Of a stretch of DNA of 61,323 nt, positions 51,030-58,074 are shown piece by piece. The position numbers and the translations under genes are program-made. The notes beneath the pieces are model-generated. The model ran no database searches. It was not told the DNA's origin and saw nothing but the letters and a program-made list of their open reading frames with translations. The stretch is taken from contig CAZPAV010000013.1 in the NCBI GenBank assembly GCA_964584755.1, positions 1 to 61,323 on the forward strand. The letters run 5' to 3'. Every line of letters begins with the position of its first letter. Position 1 is the stretch's first letter. Origin of the DNA: CAZPAV01 sp964584755 (GTDB lineage: Bacteria; Actinomycetota; Acidimicrobiia; Spongiisociales; UBA5794).

Positions 51030-52201
51030 GCGTGACCCGCGACGTCCTCCTCGTCGCCGGTCGTGAGCTGCGCGAGCGCGTTCGTTCCCGCTCCTTCCTC
51101 GTCTCGACCGTCCTCCTCCTCGTGCTCGTCGTCGGCTTCGTCGTGGCTCCCGCCGTCGTCGGACGCCTCGCCGGACCGCCCCACTGGCGCCTCGGCGCGA
51201 CCGTGCCGCTGCCTCCCGGGTTCGCCGCGGCGGTGGCTGGGGCCGAGTCCGGGGCGACCGCCGAGGTGGTGCCGCTCCCCGACGGCGCCGCCGCCTCCGC
51301 CCTGGCGGCGGGGCGCGTCGACCTCGTCGTCACCGCCGGGCCCGTGCTCGTGACCGAGGACACCGACCGGACCCTGATCGCGGCGGCGGCGGCGGCGCTG
51401 GGAGCGGCCCGTGCCGCCACCGTGGCCGCCGAGCTCGGCATCGATCCCGCCGAGCTCGCCCGGCTCTCCGACGCGGCGCAGGTTCCCGTCGAGACGGTCG
51501 CGCGCCGCGCCGGGGCACGGGAGCGGCGCACCTTCGCCGCGTTCCTCGGCCCGTTGCTCGTGTTCGTCGCGATCGTGACCTACGGACAGTGGATCCTCGT
51601 CGGTGTCGTCGAGGAGAAGGCGAACCGCGTCGTCGAGGTGCTCCTCGGCACGATGCGCGCCGAACACCTCCTCGCCGGGAAGATCCTCGGGATCGGACTC
51701 CTCGGCGTGCTCCAGCTCCTCCTCGTCTCGGCCACCGGGATCGTCGCCCTCCTCGTCACCGGCTCGCTGTCCCGCCCCGTCGGGCTCGGCGCCGCCGGGC
51801 TCCTCGCCGCAGGGTGGTTCGTGCTCGGCTTCGCCTTCTACGCCACCGCGTACGGCGCCGCCGGGGCCCTCGTCTCCCGGGTCGAGGACGCCCAGAACGC
51901 GGCGTTCCCGCTGACGATGCTCCTCATGGTCGGGTATCTCGCCGCCGCCTTCTCGCTCACCGGCGGTGACAATCCCGTCCTGCGGGCCCTCTCCCTCCTG
52001 CCTCCCTGGGCCCCCCTCACGATGCCGATGCGTCAGGTGCTGGGGACCGCCGCCCCGTGGGAGGTGGGGATCTCGGTGGCCCTCACCGCGCTCACCGCCC
52101 TCCTCCTCGTCCGTGGCGCCGGCCGGGTCTACGCCGGCGGCCTGCTGCGTCCCGGACGGAGGACAGGCCTGCGGGAGGCGTGGCGCGGGGCGCGAGGATG
52201 A
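51026..52201 (+). CDS. ABC-2 type permease (NatB-like)
   Basis: Protein of 391 aa: one membrane segment near the N-terminus (VSTVLLLVLVVGFVVAPAV), an extracytoplasmic domain of about 140 residues, then five or six membrane helices from residue 170, with VEEKANRVVEVLLGTMRAEHLLAGKILG, the family motif of NatB/YhgE-like ABC-2 permeases, between helices. It is probably an exporter of Na+, a drug or a lipid. The ATG overlaps the ATPase stop (ATGA). Confidence 0.9.
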   Translation: MSVTRDVLLVAGRELRERVRSRSFLVSTVLLLVLVVGFVVAPAVVGRLAGPPHWRLGATVPLPPGFAAAVAGAESGATAEVVPLPDGAAASALAAGRVDLVVTAGPVLVTEDTDRTLIAAAAAALGAARAATVAAELGIDPAELARLSDAAQVPVETVARRAGARERRTFAAFLGPLLVFVAIVTYGQWILVGVVEEKANRVVEVLLGTMRAEHLLAGKILGIGLLGVLQLLLVSATGIVALLVTGSLSRPVGLGAAGLLAAGWFVLGFAFYATAYGAAGALVSRVEDAQNAAFPLTMLLMVGYLAAAFSLTGGDNPVLRALSLLPPWAPLTMPMRQVLGTAAPWEVGISVALTALTALLLVRGAGRVYAGGLLRPGRRTGLREAWRGARG

Positions 52202-52227
52202 CCCGGCTTCCTCGCGCCGCCACCCGG

Positions 52228-52233
52228 TAGGAT
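52228..52233 (+). promoter_or_regulatory. -10 hexamer for metK (short leader)
   Basis: TAGGAT, 9 nt before the ATG at 52243; leader of 0-3 nt. No SAM riboswitch fits in the 41-bp spacer. Confidence 0.45.
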
Positions 52234-52242
52234 GCGCCCTCC

Positions 52243-53403
52243 ATGCGACACACCTTCATCACCCAGCGCGGCCGGTACGCACCCCAGGTGGAGTTCGTCG
52301 AACGGAAAGGTCTCGGGCACCCCGACACCCTCTGTGACCGACTCGCCGAGGACCTCGCCCGCCACCTCGCCGAGCGGTACCTCGCCCACACGGGACGGGT
52401 CCAGCACTTCAACGTCGACAAGGCGGTGCTCGCGGCCGGCAGCGTCGAGGTCGGCTTCGGTGGCGGGTATCACACGAAACCCTCGCGGCTCGTCCTGGTG
52501 GGGAAGGCCGACCTGCGCGACGAGCGGTGGGCTCCCGACCCCGAGGAGCTGGCGCTCGAGTATCACCGCAGGCTCCTCGAGCTCCTCCCGGACGCCACGC
52601 CGGAGGCGTTCGAGGTGGAGATCTGGCTGAACCAGTCCTCCGGCGACCTGCAGACCGTCATCCAGGAGGGGCACGCCTCGCCGGTCCCCCTCGCCAACGA
52701 CACCTCCTTCGCGGCGGTGTCCCTCCCCCGCTCCCCCCTCGAGGCCATCGTCCACGAGGTGGAGGTCCACCTCAACGACGACGCCTACCGGGCCGCGGTG
52801 CCGGTGGGCCGGGACATCAAGGTCATGGGGGCCCGGATCGACGAGGCGGTGACGATCACCGTCGCCGCGCCCATCATGGCGGCGGCGGTTCGCAACCGCG
52901 CCGAGTACGAGGAGGCGGTCACCGCGGTCCACGACACGGTCGCCGGACTCGTCGCCGAGGAGTTCGGGCACGGCTCGACGGTCCAGGTCAACCAGGCCGA
53001 CACCGGACGCTCCCAGTACCTCACCCTCACCGGTACCTCCGCCGAGGCCGGGGACGACGGCCAGGTCGGGCGGGGAAACCGCTTCGGAGGGCTCATCACC
53101 CCCTACCGGCCCATGAGCCTCGAGGCCGCCGCCGGGAAGAACCCCGCCGCCCACGTCGGCAAGACGTACCACGCCTTCGGTCAGGACATCGCCGAGCGGA
53201 TCATCGCCGAGACCCCCGCCACGGAGGCGACCATCCGCATGCTCAGCGCCATCGGGCACCCGGTGACCGAGCCTCAGGTCGTCCACGTCGAGCTCGCCGG
53301 CACGGTCCCGGAGCCCACCGTCGAGGAGATCGTGACCTCCTGCCTCGCCAACTGGCAAGGCGTGCGGGACCGCCTCATCCGCGGCGAGTACGAGCTCTTC
53401 TGA
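52243..53403 (+). CDS. S-adenosylmethionine synthetase, archaeal type
   Basis: Protein of 386 aa. Motifs fit the archaeal AdoMet synthetase family rather than the usual bacterial MetK: VEFVERKGLGHPDTLCDRLAE, HFNVDKAVLAAG, GGYHTKPSRLVLVG, DIKVMGARID, and GRGNRFGGLITPYRPMS then AAAGKNPAAHVGKTY. The bacterial signatures GHPDKiaDqISD and GGGAFSGKD are absent. It makes S-adenosylmethionine from Met and ATP. It begins a likely operon with kynureninase, whose GTG is one base after its stop. Whether a bacterial metK also exists is unknown. Confidence 0.88.
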   Translation: MRHTFITQRGRYAPQVEFVERKGLGHPDTLCDRLAEDLARHLAERYLAHTGRVQHFNVDKAVLAAGSVEVGFGGGYHTKPSRLVLVGKADLRDERWAPDPEELALEYHRRLLELLPDATPEAFEVEIWLNQSSGDLQTVIQEGHASPVPLANDTSFAAVSLPRSPLEAIVHEVEVHLNDDAYRAAVPVGRDIKVMGARIDEAVTITVAAPIMAAAVRNRAEYEEAVTAVHDTVAGLVAEEFGHGSTVQVNQADTGRSQYLTLTGTSAEAGDDGQVGRGNRFGGLITPYRPMSLEAAAGKNPAAHVGKTYHAFGQDIAERIIAETPATEATIRMLSAIGHPVTEPQVVHVELAGTVPEPTVEEIVTSCLANWQGVRDRLIRGEYELF

Positions 53404-53404
53404 G

Positions 53405-54652
53405 GTGTCCCCGCCCGGCGCCGTCCTCGACGAGGAGACCGCCGCCGCCCTCGACGCCGCCGACCCGCTGGGCCGGTGGCGGGCGGAGTTCGTCGCCGGT
53501 GATCCGGACCTCGTCTACCTCGACGGCAACTCGCTGGGGCGGCCCCCGAAGCAGGCGATCGCCGCCGTCGAGGAGGCGCTCGCCGTCTGGGGCCGCGACC
53601 TCGTCCTCGCCTGGGACCGCTGGTTCGACCTCGGCTGGCGCGTCGGTGCCGAGCTCGCCCCCCTCCTGGGGGCGGATGCGAACGAGGTCGTCCTCGCCGA
53701 CCAGACCTCCGTCGATCTCTTCAAGGCCGCGACCGCGGCGCTGCGCGCCACCAGCCGCCCCGACGTCCTCACCGACGCCGAGAACTTCCCCTCCGACCGC
53801 TACGTGCTGGCGGAGGTGGCGCGTGCCGCCGGTGGCGCCCTGCGGGTCGTTCCCGCCGACCCCGATGCCGCCACCGTCGCCCGCGCCCTCGACGAGCGCA
53901 TCGGGCTCGTCGCCCTCTCCCACGTCTCGTATCGCAGCGGCGCCCTCGCCGACCTGGCGACCCTCACCCGCGTCGCCCACGAGGCCGGCGCCCTCGCCCT
54001 CTGGGACCTGAGCCACTCGGTGGGGGTGGTCCCTATCGACCTGCACGACGCCGACGCCGACCTGGCGGTGGGGTGCACCTACAAGTACCTCAACGGGGGT
54101 CCGGGAGCCCCGGCCTTCCTCTTCGTGGCGAACCGGCTCGCCGACCGGCTCGTTCCGCCGATCCCCGGCTGGTTCGGGCACGCCGACCCGTTCGCCTTCT
54201 CCCCCGAGTACGTGCCGGCCGCCGGCGCCCGCCGTTTCCTCGCGGGGACCCCACCGATCCTCTCGCTCGTCGCCGCCCGGGCGGGGATCGCCCTCGTCGC
54301 CGCGGCCGGCATCGACGCCATCCGGGACAAGAGCGTCGCGCTCACCGAGCGTTTCCTCGCCACCGCGGAGCGGCGACTCCTCCCCCTCGGGTTCACCATC
54401 GCCACCCCGCGCGCCCCGGAACGTCGCGGCTCCCACGTCTCGCTCGCCCACCCCCACGCCCACGGCGTCTCCCGAGCGCTGCGGGCCCGCGGCGTCCTCG
54501 TCGACCATCGGGCGCCCGACCTCGTCCGGTACGGTTTCTCCCCGCTCGTCACCACGCACCGGGACGTCTGGCGCGCGGCGGCACTCACCGAGGAGGTGGT
54601 CCGCTCCGGGGAGCATCTCGCCCACGGGGGGCCCCGACGAGGCGTCACCTGA
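53405..54652 (+). CDS. kynU: Kynureninase
   Basis: PLP enzyme of 415 aa that cleaves kynurenine to anthranilate and alanine. VYLDGNSLGRPPKQA at the N-terminus, the hydrolase motif DLSHSVGVVPIDLHDADADLAVGCTYKYLNGGPGAP with the PLP Lys, and PIPGWFGHADPFAF are kynureninase hallmarks. The start is GTG at 53405, 1 bp after the metK stop, so the two are translated together. No other tryptophan-catabolism gene (tryptophan dioxygenase, formamidase) is nearby, so its pathway role is open. Confidence 0.92.
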   Translation: MSPPGAVLDEETAAALDAADPLGRWRAEFVAGDPDLVYLDGNSLGRPPKQAIAAVEEALAVWGRDLVLAWDRWFDLGWRVGAELAPLLGADANEVVLADQTSVDLFKAATAALRATSRPDVLTDAENFPSDRYVLAEVARAAGGALRVVPADPDAATVARALDERIGLVALSHVSYRSGALADLATLTRVAHEAGALALWDLSHSVGVVPIDLHDADADLAVGCTYKYLNGGPGAPAFLFVANRLADRLVPPIPGWFGHADPFAFSPEYVPAAGARRFLAGTPPILSLVAARAGIALVAAAGIDAIRDKSVALTERFLATAERRLLPLGFTIATPRAPERRGSHVSLAHPHAHGVSRALRARGVLVDHRAPDLVRYGFSPLVTTHRDVWRAAALTEEVVRSGEHLAHGGPRRGVT

Positions 54653-54668
54653 GGAGCACGCCGGCTGC

Positions 54669-54674
54669 TACCGT
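54669..54674 (+). promoter_or_regulatory. -10 hexamer for a leaderless mRNA (septum-formation domain gene)
   Basis: TACCGT, 7 nt before the ATG at 54682. Confidence 0.5.
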
Positions 54675-54681
54675 CCGCGCC

Positions 54682-55458
54682 ATGGAGGACCGGGACGAGG
54701 CGCGCCCCCAGTCGAGCGAGGAGCTGCTCGAGGAGACGAAGCGCTGGCTCGCCGACGTCGCACCGGGCAGCGAACGGGCCGCGCCCCCCTCGGCGATCCC
54801 GGACGCGGAGCGGGCCGAGCTCCTCGACGTGCCGCCTCCCGAGGAGGAGATCCCCCGCGAGGAGGCACCGCTCCCGCCCCTGGTCCCGGAGCGACCGGCT
54901 CCGCCCCGGATGCCGCCGTCGCCCCCCGCCAGGGTGCCGCCGTCCCCACGGCGGATGGCGGCATCGACGCCGCCGTCCGGTGCCGCCGCGGAGGCCCCAC
55001 GGCGGTCGGGCTGCGCCCCGGTCGCGACCGTGCTCCTCCTCGTCTTCCTCGGGCTGGTGGGCGGCGCCGTCGCGGCCCGTCTGATCACCGCCCGATCCCG
55101 GCTCGCCGGCCCCGCGCCGAGCTCCCCCACGGTGACGCTCGCGGTCGCCCCCGGACACTGCCTCGACTGGACCGGCGGGACCCTCGCCGAGGCCACCGGA
55201 CGATCCTGCGCGGCGACCCACGAGTACGAGATCTACGCCATCGTCCTCGACACCGCACTCGTCGACGCCGGTTCCCCCGATGCGGCGTACGACGCCTGCC
55301 TCCCCGACTTCGTCCGCTACACGGGAACCCGCTACGACGACTCCCCCTACTGGCTGACGTACGCCGACCTGCCCGACGGCTCCGGGATCGCCTGCCTCCT
55401 CTACCTGGGAGACCGCGACGGCAACATGGTCCCGTCGGAGGGATCCGCCGCGGGCTGA
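54682..55458 (+). CDS. Membrane-anchored protein with septum-formation-type domain
   Basis: Protein of 258 aa. Residues 1-110 are acidic then Pro-rich and disordered; a single membrane segment (VATVLLLVFLGLVGGAVAARL) is near 115-135; the outside domain of about 110 aa has CLDWTG, CAATHEYEIYAIV and two further cysteines (DACLPD, IACLLY), resembling the actinobacterial septum-formation domain, probably with disulfides. Exact role unknown. Downstream the DapB-like gene starts within 41 bp of its stop. Confidence 0.75.
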   Translation: MEDRDEARPQSSEELLEETKRWLADVAPGSERAAPPSAIPDAERAELLDVPPPEEEIPREEAPLPPLVPERPAPPRMPPSPPARVPPSPRRMAASTPPSGAAAEAPRRSGCAPVATVLLLVFLGLVGGAVAARLITARSRLAGPAPSSPTVTLAVAPGHCLDWTGGTLAEATGRSCAATHEYEIYAIVLDTALVDAGSPDAAYDACLPDFVRYTGTRYDDSPYWLTYADLPDGSGIACLLYLGDRDGNMVPSEGSAAG

Positions 55459-55498
55459 GCGTTTGGCGAGCGTCGTTCGAGCGACCATCATCCCGGAC

Positions 55499-56428
55499 AT
55501 GCCAGGACTCGTGATCGTCGGGGCCGGACCCATCGGGTCCTGGGGCGCCACCGCCGCCGTCGCGGACGGGGTCGTCGATGCGGTCGCCGCGGTCGTCGAT
55601 CCGAACCCGGAGGCCCGCGCCCAGCTCATCGCCGCCACCGGCGCCCCGGGGTTCGCCTCCACCGTCGAGCTCCCGCCGGCCCGGCCGGGAGATCGGGCTC
55701 TCGTCGCCTTCTCCTCACAGGCGGAGAAGGTCGCCCCGGAGATCGTCCGGCTCGTCTCCAACGGCTACCACGTCGTCACCACCTGCGAGGGCCTCGCCTG
55801 GGCACCGCGCCACGTCTGGGACGCGATGCACACCTCGGCCCGCTCCGACGGCCGGGTCATCATCGTCACCGGCACGAACCCGGGGTTCGTCATGGACCGG
55901 CTCCCCCTGCTCCTCGCCGGCGCCTCCCGAAACGTCCGTCACGTTCGGGTCCTCCGACGGGTCGACAGCGCCACCCGCCGCCCCACGCTCGTGGCCAAGA
56001 CGGGACGGGGACTCACCGTCGAGGAGTTCCGCCGCCGCCTCGCCGCCGGCACCGTGGGACACAAGGGTCTCGACGCCAGCGCCCGCCTCATCGCCCGCGG
56101 CCTCCTCTGGCCCTACCACGACGTGGCGCTGCACATCGAGCCCATCCTCGACGGCGACGTGATCGTGGGCGCCGACCACCGGGCCGAGCTGAACACCGGC
56201 GACGGGCGAAGCATCGAGCTGCGCCTGACGATCGCCTGGAACCTCGCGGACCCCGTCGATCGGATCGAGATCGACGGCGAGCCGCCGCTCCTCGTCGAGC
56301 TCACCGGCGGGTACCCGGGCGACGAGGGCACGACCGCGCAGGTCGTCGCCGCCTTGCGGCGGTGCGCCGATCTCAAGCCAGGCTTCTACCGTCCCACCGA
56401 CCTGCCGCTGCGCTTCGGCGTCGGCTGA
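55499..56428 (+). CDS. Dihydrodipicolinate reductase-like NAD(P)-dependent dehydrogenase
   Basis: Protein of 309 aa. N-terminal Rossmann domain PGLVIVGAGPIGSWGATAA, then VVTTCEGLAW and VTGTNPGFVMDRLPLLLAG, and a C-terminal alpha/beta domain, the DapB-like architecture also used by 2,4-diaminopentanoate dehydrogenase. The DapB signature E(L/A)HHxxKxDAPSGTA is absent, so it is not DapB itself. A TTG at 55463 is in frame; the ATG at 55499 is preferred because homology begins there. Substrate unknown. Confidence 0.78.
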   Translation: MPGLVIVGAGPIGSWGATAAVADGVVDAVAAVVDPNPEARAQLIAATGAPGFASTVELPPARPGDRALVAFSSQAEKVAPEIVRLVSNGYHVVTTCEGLAWAPRHVWDAMHTSARSDGRVIIVTGTNPGFVMDRLPLLLAGASRNVRHVRVLRRVDSATRRPTLVAKTGRGLTVEEFRRRLAAGTVGHKGLDASARLIARGLLWPYHDVALHIEPILDGDVIVGADHRAELNTGDGRSIELRLTIAWNLADPVDRIEIDGEPPLLVELTGGYPGDEGTTAQVVAALRRCADLKPGFYRPTDLPLRFGVG

Positions 56429-56463
56429 GCCGACCCGGTCCACCTGCCGGAGGAGGTCCTCGG

Positions 56464-57237
56464 GTGACCGGCCCCGACATCACCAGCCCGGCCAACCCCC
56501 GGATCCGGGCACTCGCCCGGCTCGAGAGGCGACGGGAGCGGGAACGCACCGGACGGTTCCTCGTGGAGGGGGCGCGCGAGATCGCACGCGCCCTCGAGGC
56601 CGGGCTCGTCGTCGAGCTCCTCGTCGCTCTCGACGCCGCCGGACACCCTCTCGTCGCCAGGTGCACGGCGCGCGGGATCCCGCTGCTCACCGTCGCCGAG
56701 GCCGTGCTGGCGCGACTCTCCCGCCGCGCCCGTCCCGACGGACTCGTCGCGGTGGCAGCCGGCCTCGACACCACGCTCCCCGACCCCCTGGGATCGCTCG
56801 TGCTCGTCGCCGACGCGATCGAGAAGCCCGGCAACCTCGGCGCGATGATCCGCACCGCCGAGGCCGTCGGCGCCTCCTTCGCCGCCTCCGATCCGGTGAC
56901 GGACCTCGCCAACCCGAACGTCATCCGTGCCTCGCAGGGCGCGGTGTTCCTCGCCACGGTGGGGGCCGGCCCCGCCCCGGAGGTGGCCCGCCGCCTCCCC
57001 ACCGGGACGACCGTGGTCGTCGCCACCCCCGAGGCCCCGACGCCCTACTGGGACCTCGACCTCACCGTTCCCGCCGCGATCGTCGTCGGCTCCGAGCACC
57101 GGGGCGTCGCCTCCCGCTGGCGGAGCCTGGGGATCCCGGTGCGTATTCCCATGGTCGGGCGGGTGGACAGTCTCAACGCCTCGGTCGCCGCCGCGGTCCT
57201 CCTCTTCGAGGCGGCCCGCCAGCGGTCGCGTCACTGA
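56464..57237 (+). CDS. SpoU-family RNA 2'-O-methyltransferase
   Basis: SPOUT-class methyltransferase of 257 aa. The N-terminal substrate-binding domain (ITSPANPRIRALARLERRRERERTGRFLVEGAREI) is the TsnR/RlmB type; the C-terminal domain has the knot motifs EKPGNLGAMIRTAEAVGASF, IVVGSEHRGVASRW and MVGRVDSLNASVAAAVLLFE. It probably methylates rRNA. GGAGGAGG precedes the GTG. Its last 7 nt overlap the convergent zinc-ribbon gene. Confidence 0.92.
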   Translation: MTGPDITSPANPRIRALARLERRRERERTGRFLVEGAREIARALEAGLVVELLVALDAAGHPLVARCTARGIPLLTVAEAVLARLSRRARPDGLVAVAAGLDTTLPDPLGSLVLVADAIEKPGNLGAMIRTAEAVGASFAASDPVTDLANPNVIRASQGAVFLATVGAGPAPEVARRLPTGTTVVVATPEAPTPYWDLDLTVPAAIVVGSEHRGVASRWRSLGIPVRIPMVGRVDSLNASVAAAVLLFEAARQRSRH

Positions 57238-57443
57238 TCCGGGTCCACCTCCACGACCTCGATCCCGTCGGACCGGTCACACCAGCGGCACACCACCTTC
57301 TCCAGGGTGTACTCGAGGATCTCCTCCTCCTCGATCGTCTCCTCCCCGCCGAGGGTGAAGTGGGCGAAGCGGCGCCGGCGGAGCCGCTCGTAGACGTCGA
57401 AGCGGGTCCGATTCCCGCAGTGGGGGCATCGATACGTCCTCAC
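57231..57443 (-). CDS. Small zinc-ribbon protein
   Basis: Protein of 70 aa with two CxxC pairs: YRCPHCGNRTRFDVYERLRRR near the N-terminus and VVCRWCDRSDG near the C-terminus, a zinc ribbon. Between them is an acidic strand region (ETIEEEEILEYTLEK). Probably nucleic-acid-binding or an accessory to the neighbouring DsbA-like protein; unknown. The ATG overlaps the DsbA-like stop (ATGA), so they are co-translated. Confidence 0.8.
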   Translation of the reverse strand: MRTYRCPHCGNRTRFDVYERLRRRRFAHFTLGGEETIEEEEILEYTLEKVVCRWCDRSDGIEVVEVDPDQ

Positions 57444-57961
57444 GGCTTGCCGAGCCTCCAGATCCCGTCGTCCTCGAGCACGCCGTCGATGAGCCGCAGC
57501 CGCGCCAGGGCATCCCCCTCGAACGCCGCCGGCGTCACATCCACCTCGAGGACCGGGCCGTGCCGGTAGATGCTGGGGACGGTCCGCACCCCCAACGCCC
57601 GGCCCTCGCTCGTGGAGGCATCGACGAGGTCGAGGTACCGCTCGGGATCTCCCACGAGGTCCGGGTCGATCCCCGCCGCCGTCGCCGCCGTGCGGATGGT
57701 CTCCGGATCCCCGAGGTCGGCTCCTTCACGATGGGCGAGCACGAGGAGGGCCTGGAGGTAGGCACCGTGCCGTTCCGTCGCGAACGTCCGTGCCGCCTCG
57801 TACCCGGCGAGCACCCGACGTCCGACCTCGTCGCCGGTGGCGAACGCCCGCCAGGCGAGACGGAGACGCGCGCCCTGGCCCGCGGCGACGGTGAGGAACC
57901 GGTAGAAGCGCCACACCGCCGGCGAGGTGGGATCGAAGTAGACCCGACCGGAGAACTCCAT
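57440..57961 (-). CDS. DsbA-family (mycothiol/thioredoxin-fold) protein without CxxC
   Basis: Protein of 173 aa. It begins EFSGRVYFDPTSPAVWRFYRFL, where DsbA proteins have FDxxCPxC; here the region is DPTSPAVW so no redox disulfide can form. A helical insertion (AFATGDEVGRRVLAGYEAARTF) and a cis-Pro segment VRTVPSIYRHG complete a DsbA/FrnE-like thioredoxin fold. Such CxxC-less forms may bind or isomerise a thiol conjugate. ATG at 57961; the spacer upstream carries the promoter of the nuclease gene. Confidence 0.75.
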   Translation of the reverse strand: MEFSGRVYFDPTSPAVWRFYRFLTVAAGQGARLRLAWRAFATGDEVGRRVLAGYEAARTFATERHGAYLQALLVLAHREGADLGDPETIRTAATAAGIDPDLVGDPERYLDLVDASTSEGRALGVRTVPSIYRHGPVLEVDVTPAAFEGDALARLRLIDGVLEDDGIWRLGKP

Positions 57962-58017
57962 GCCGGGAGTCTCGGACCGATGCCGGCCCGACGCAAGTCC
58001 GGGAGGGACCGTGGTCC

Positions 58018-58046
58018 TTGCATCGAACGTCTGTTCGCCCTAGGGT
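58018..58046 (+). promoter_or_regulatory. Promoter with embedded actinobacterial LexA (SOS) box
   Basis: A -35 TTGCAT (58018-58023), a 17-bp spacer and a -10 TAGGGT (58041-58046). Inside the spacer lies TCGAAC-GTCT-GTTCGC (58023-58038), which fits the actinobacterial LexA consensus TCGAAC-N4-GTTCGA at 11 of 12 conserved positions. LexA bound here would block the polymerase, so the repair nuclease should be induced by DNA damage. Confidence 0.85.
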
Positions 58047-58074
58047 GCGTCGCCTCGCCCCGGAGCCGAGCCCC

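Noticed and set aside
52202..52242. SAM riboswitch before the archaeal-type metK
   Set aside because: The spacer is 41 bp and contains only a promoter-like hexamer; too short for any known SAM riboswitch.
55463..55498. TTG start for the DapB-like gene
   Set aside because: Adds 12 residues before the Rossmann strand and has no ribosome site; the ATG at 55499 fits homology better, though this is not certain.
57962..58074. tRNA or other RNA gene in the spacer before the nuclease gene
   Set aside because: No cloverleaf or strong fold; the bases are explained by a promoter with a LexA box and a short leader.
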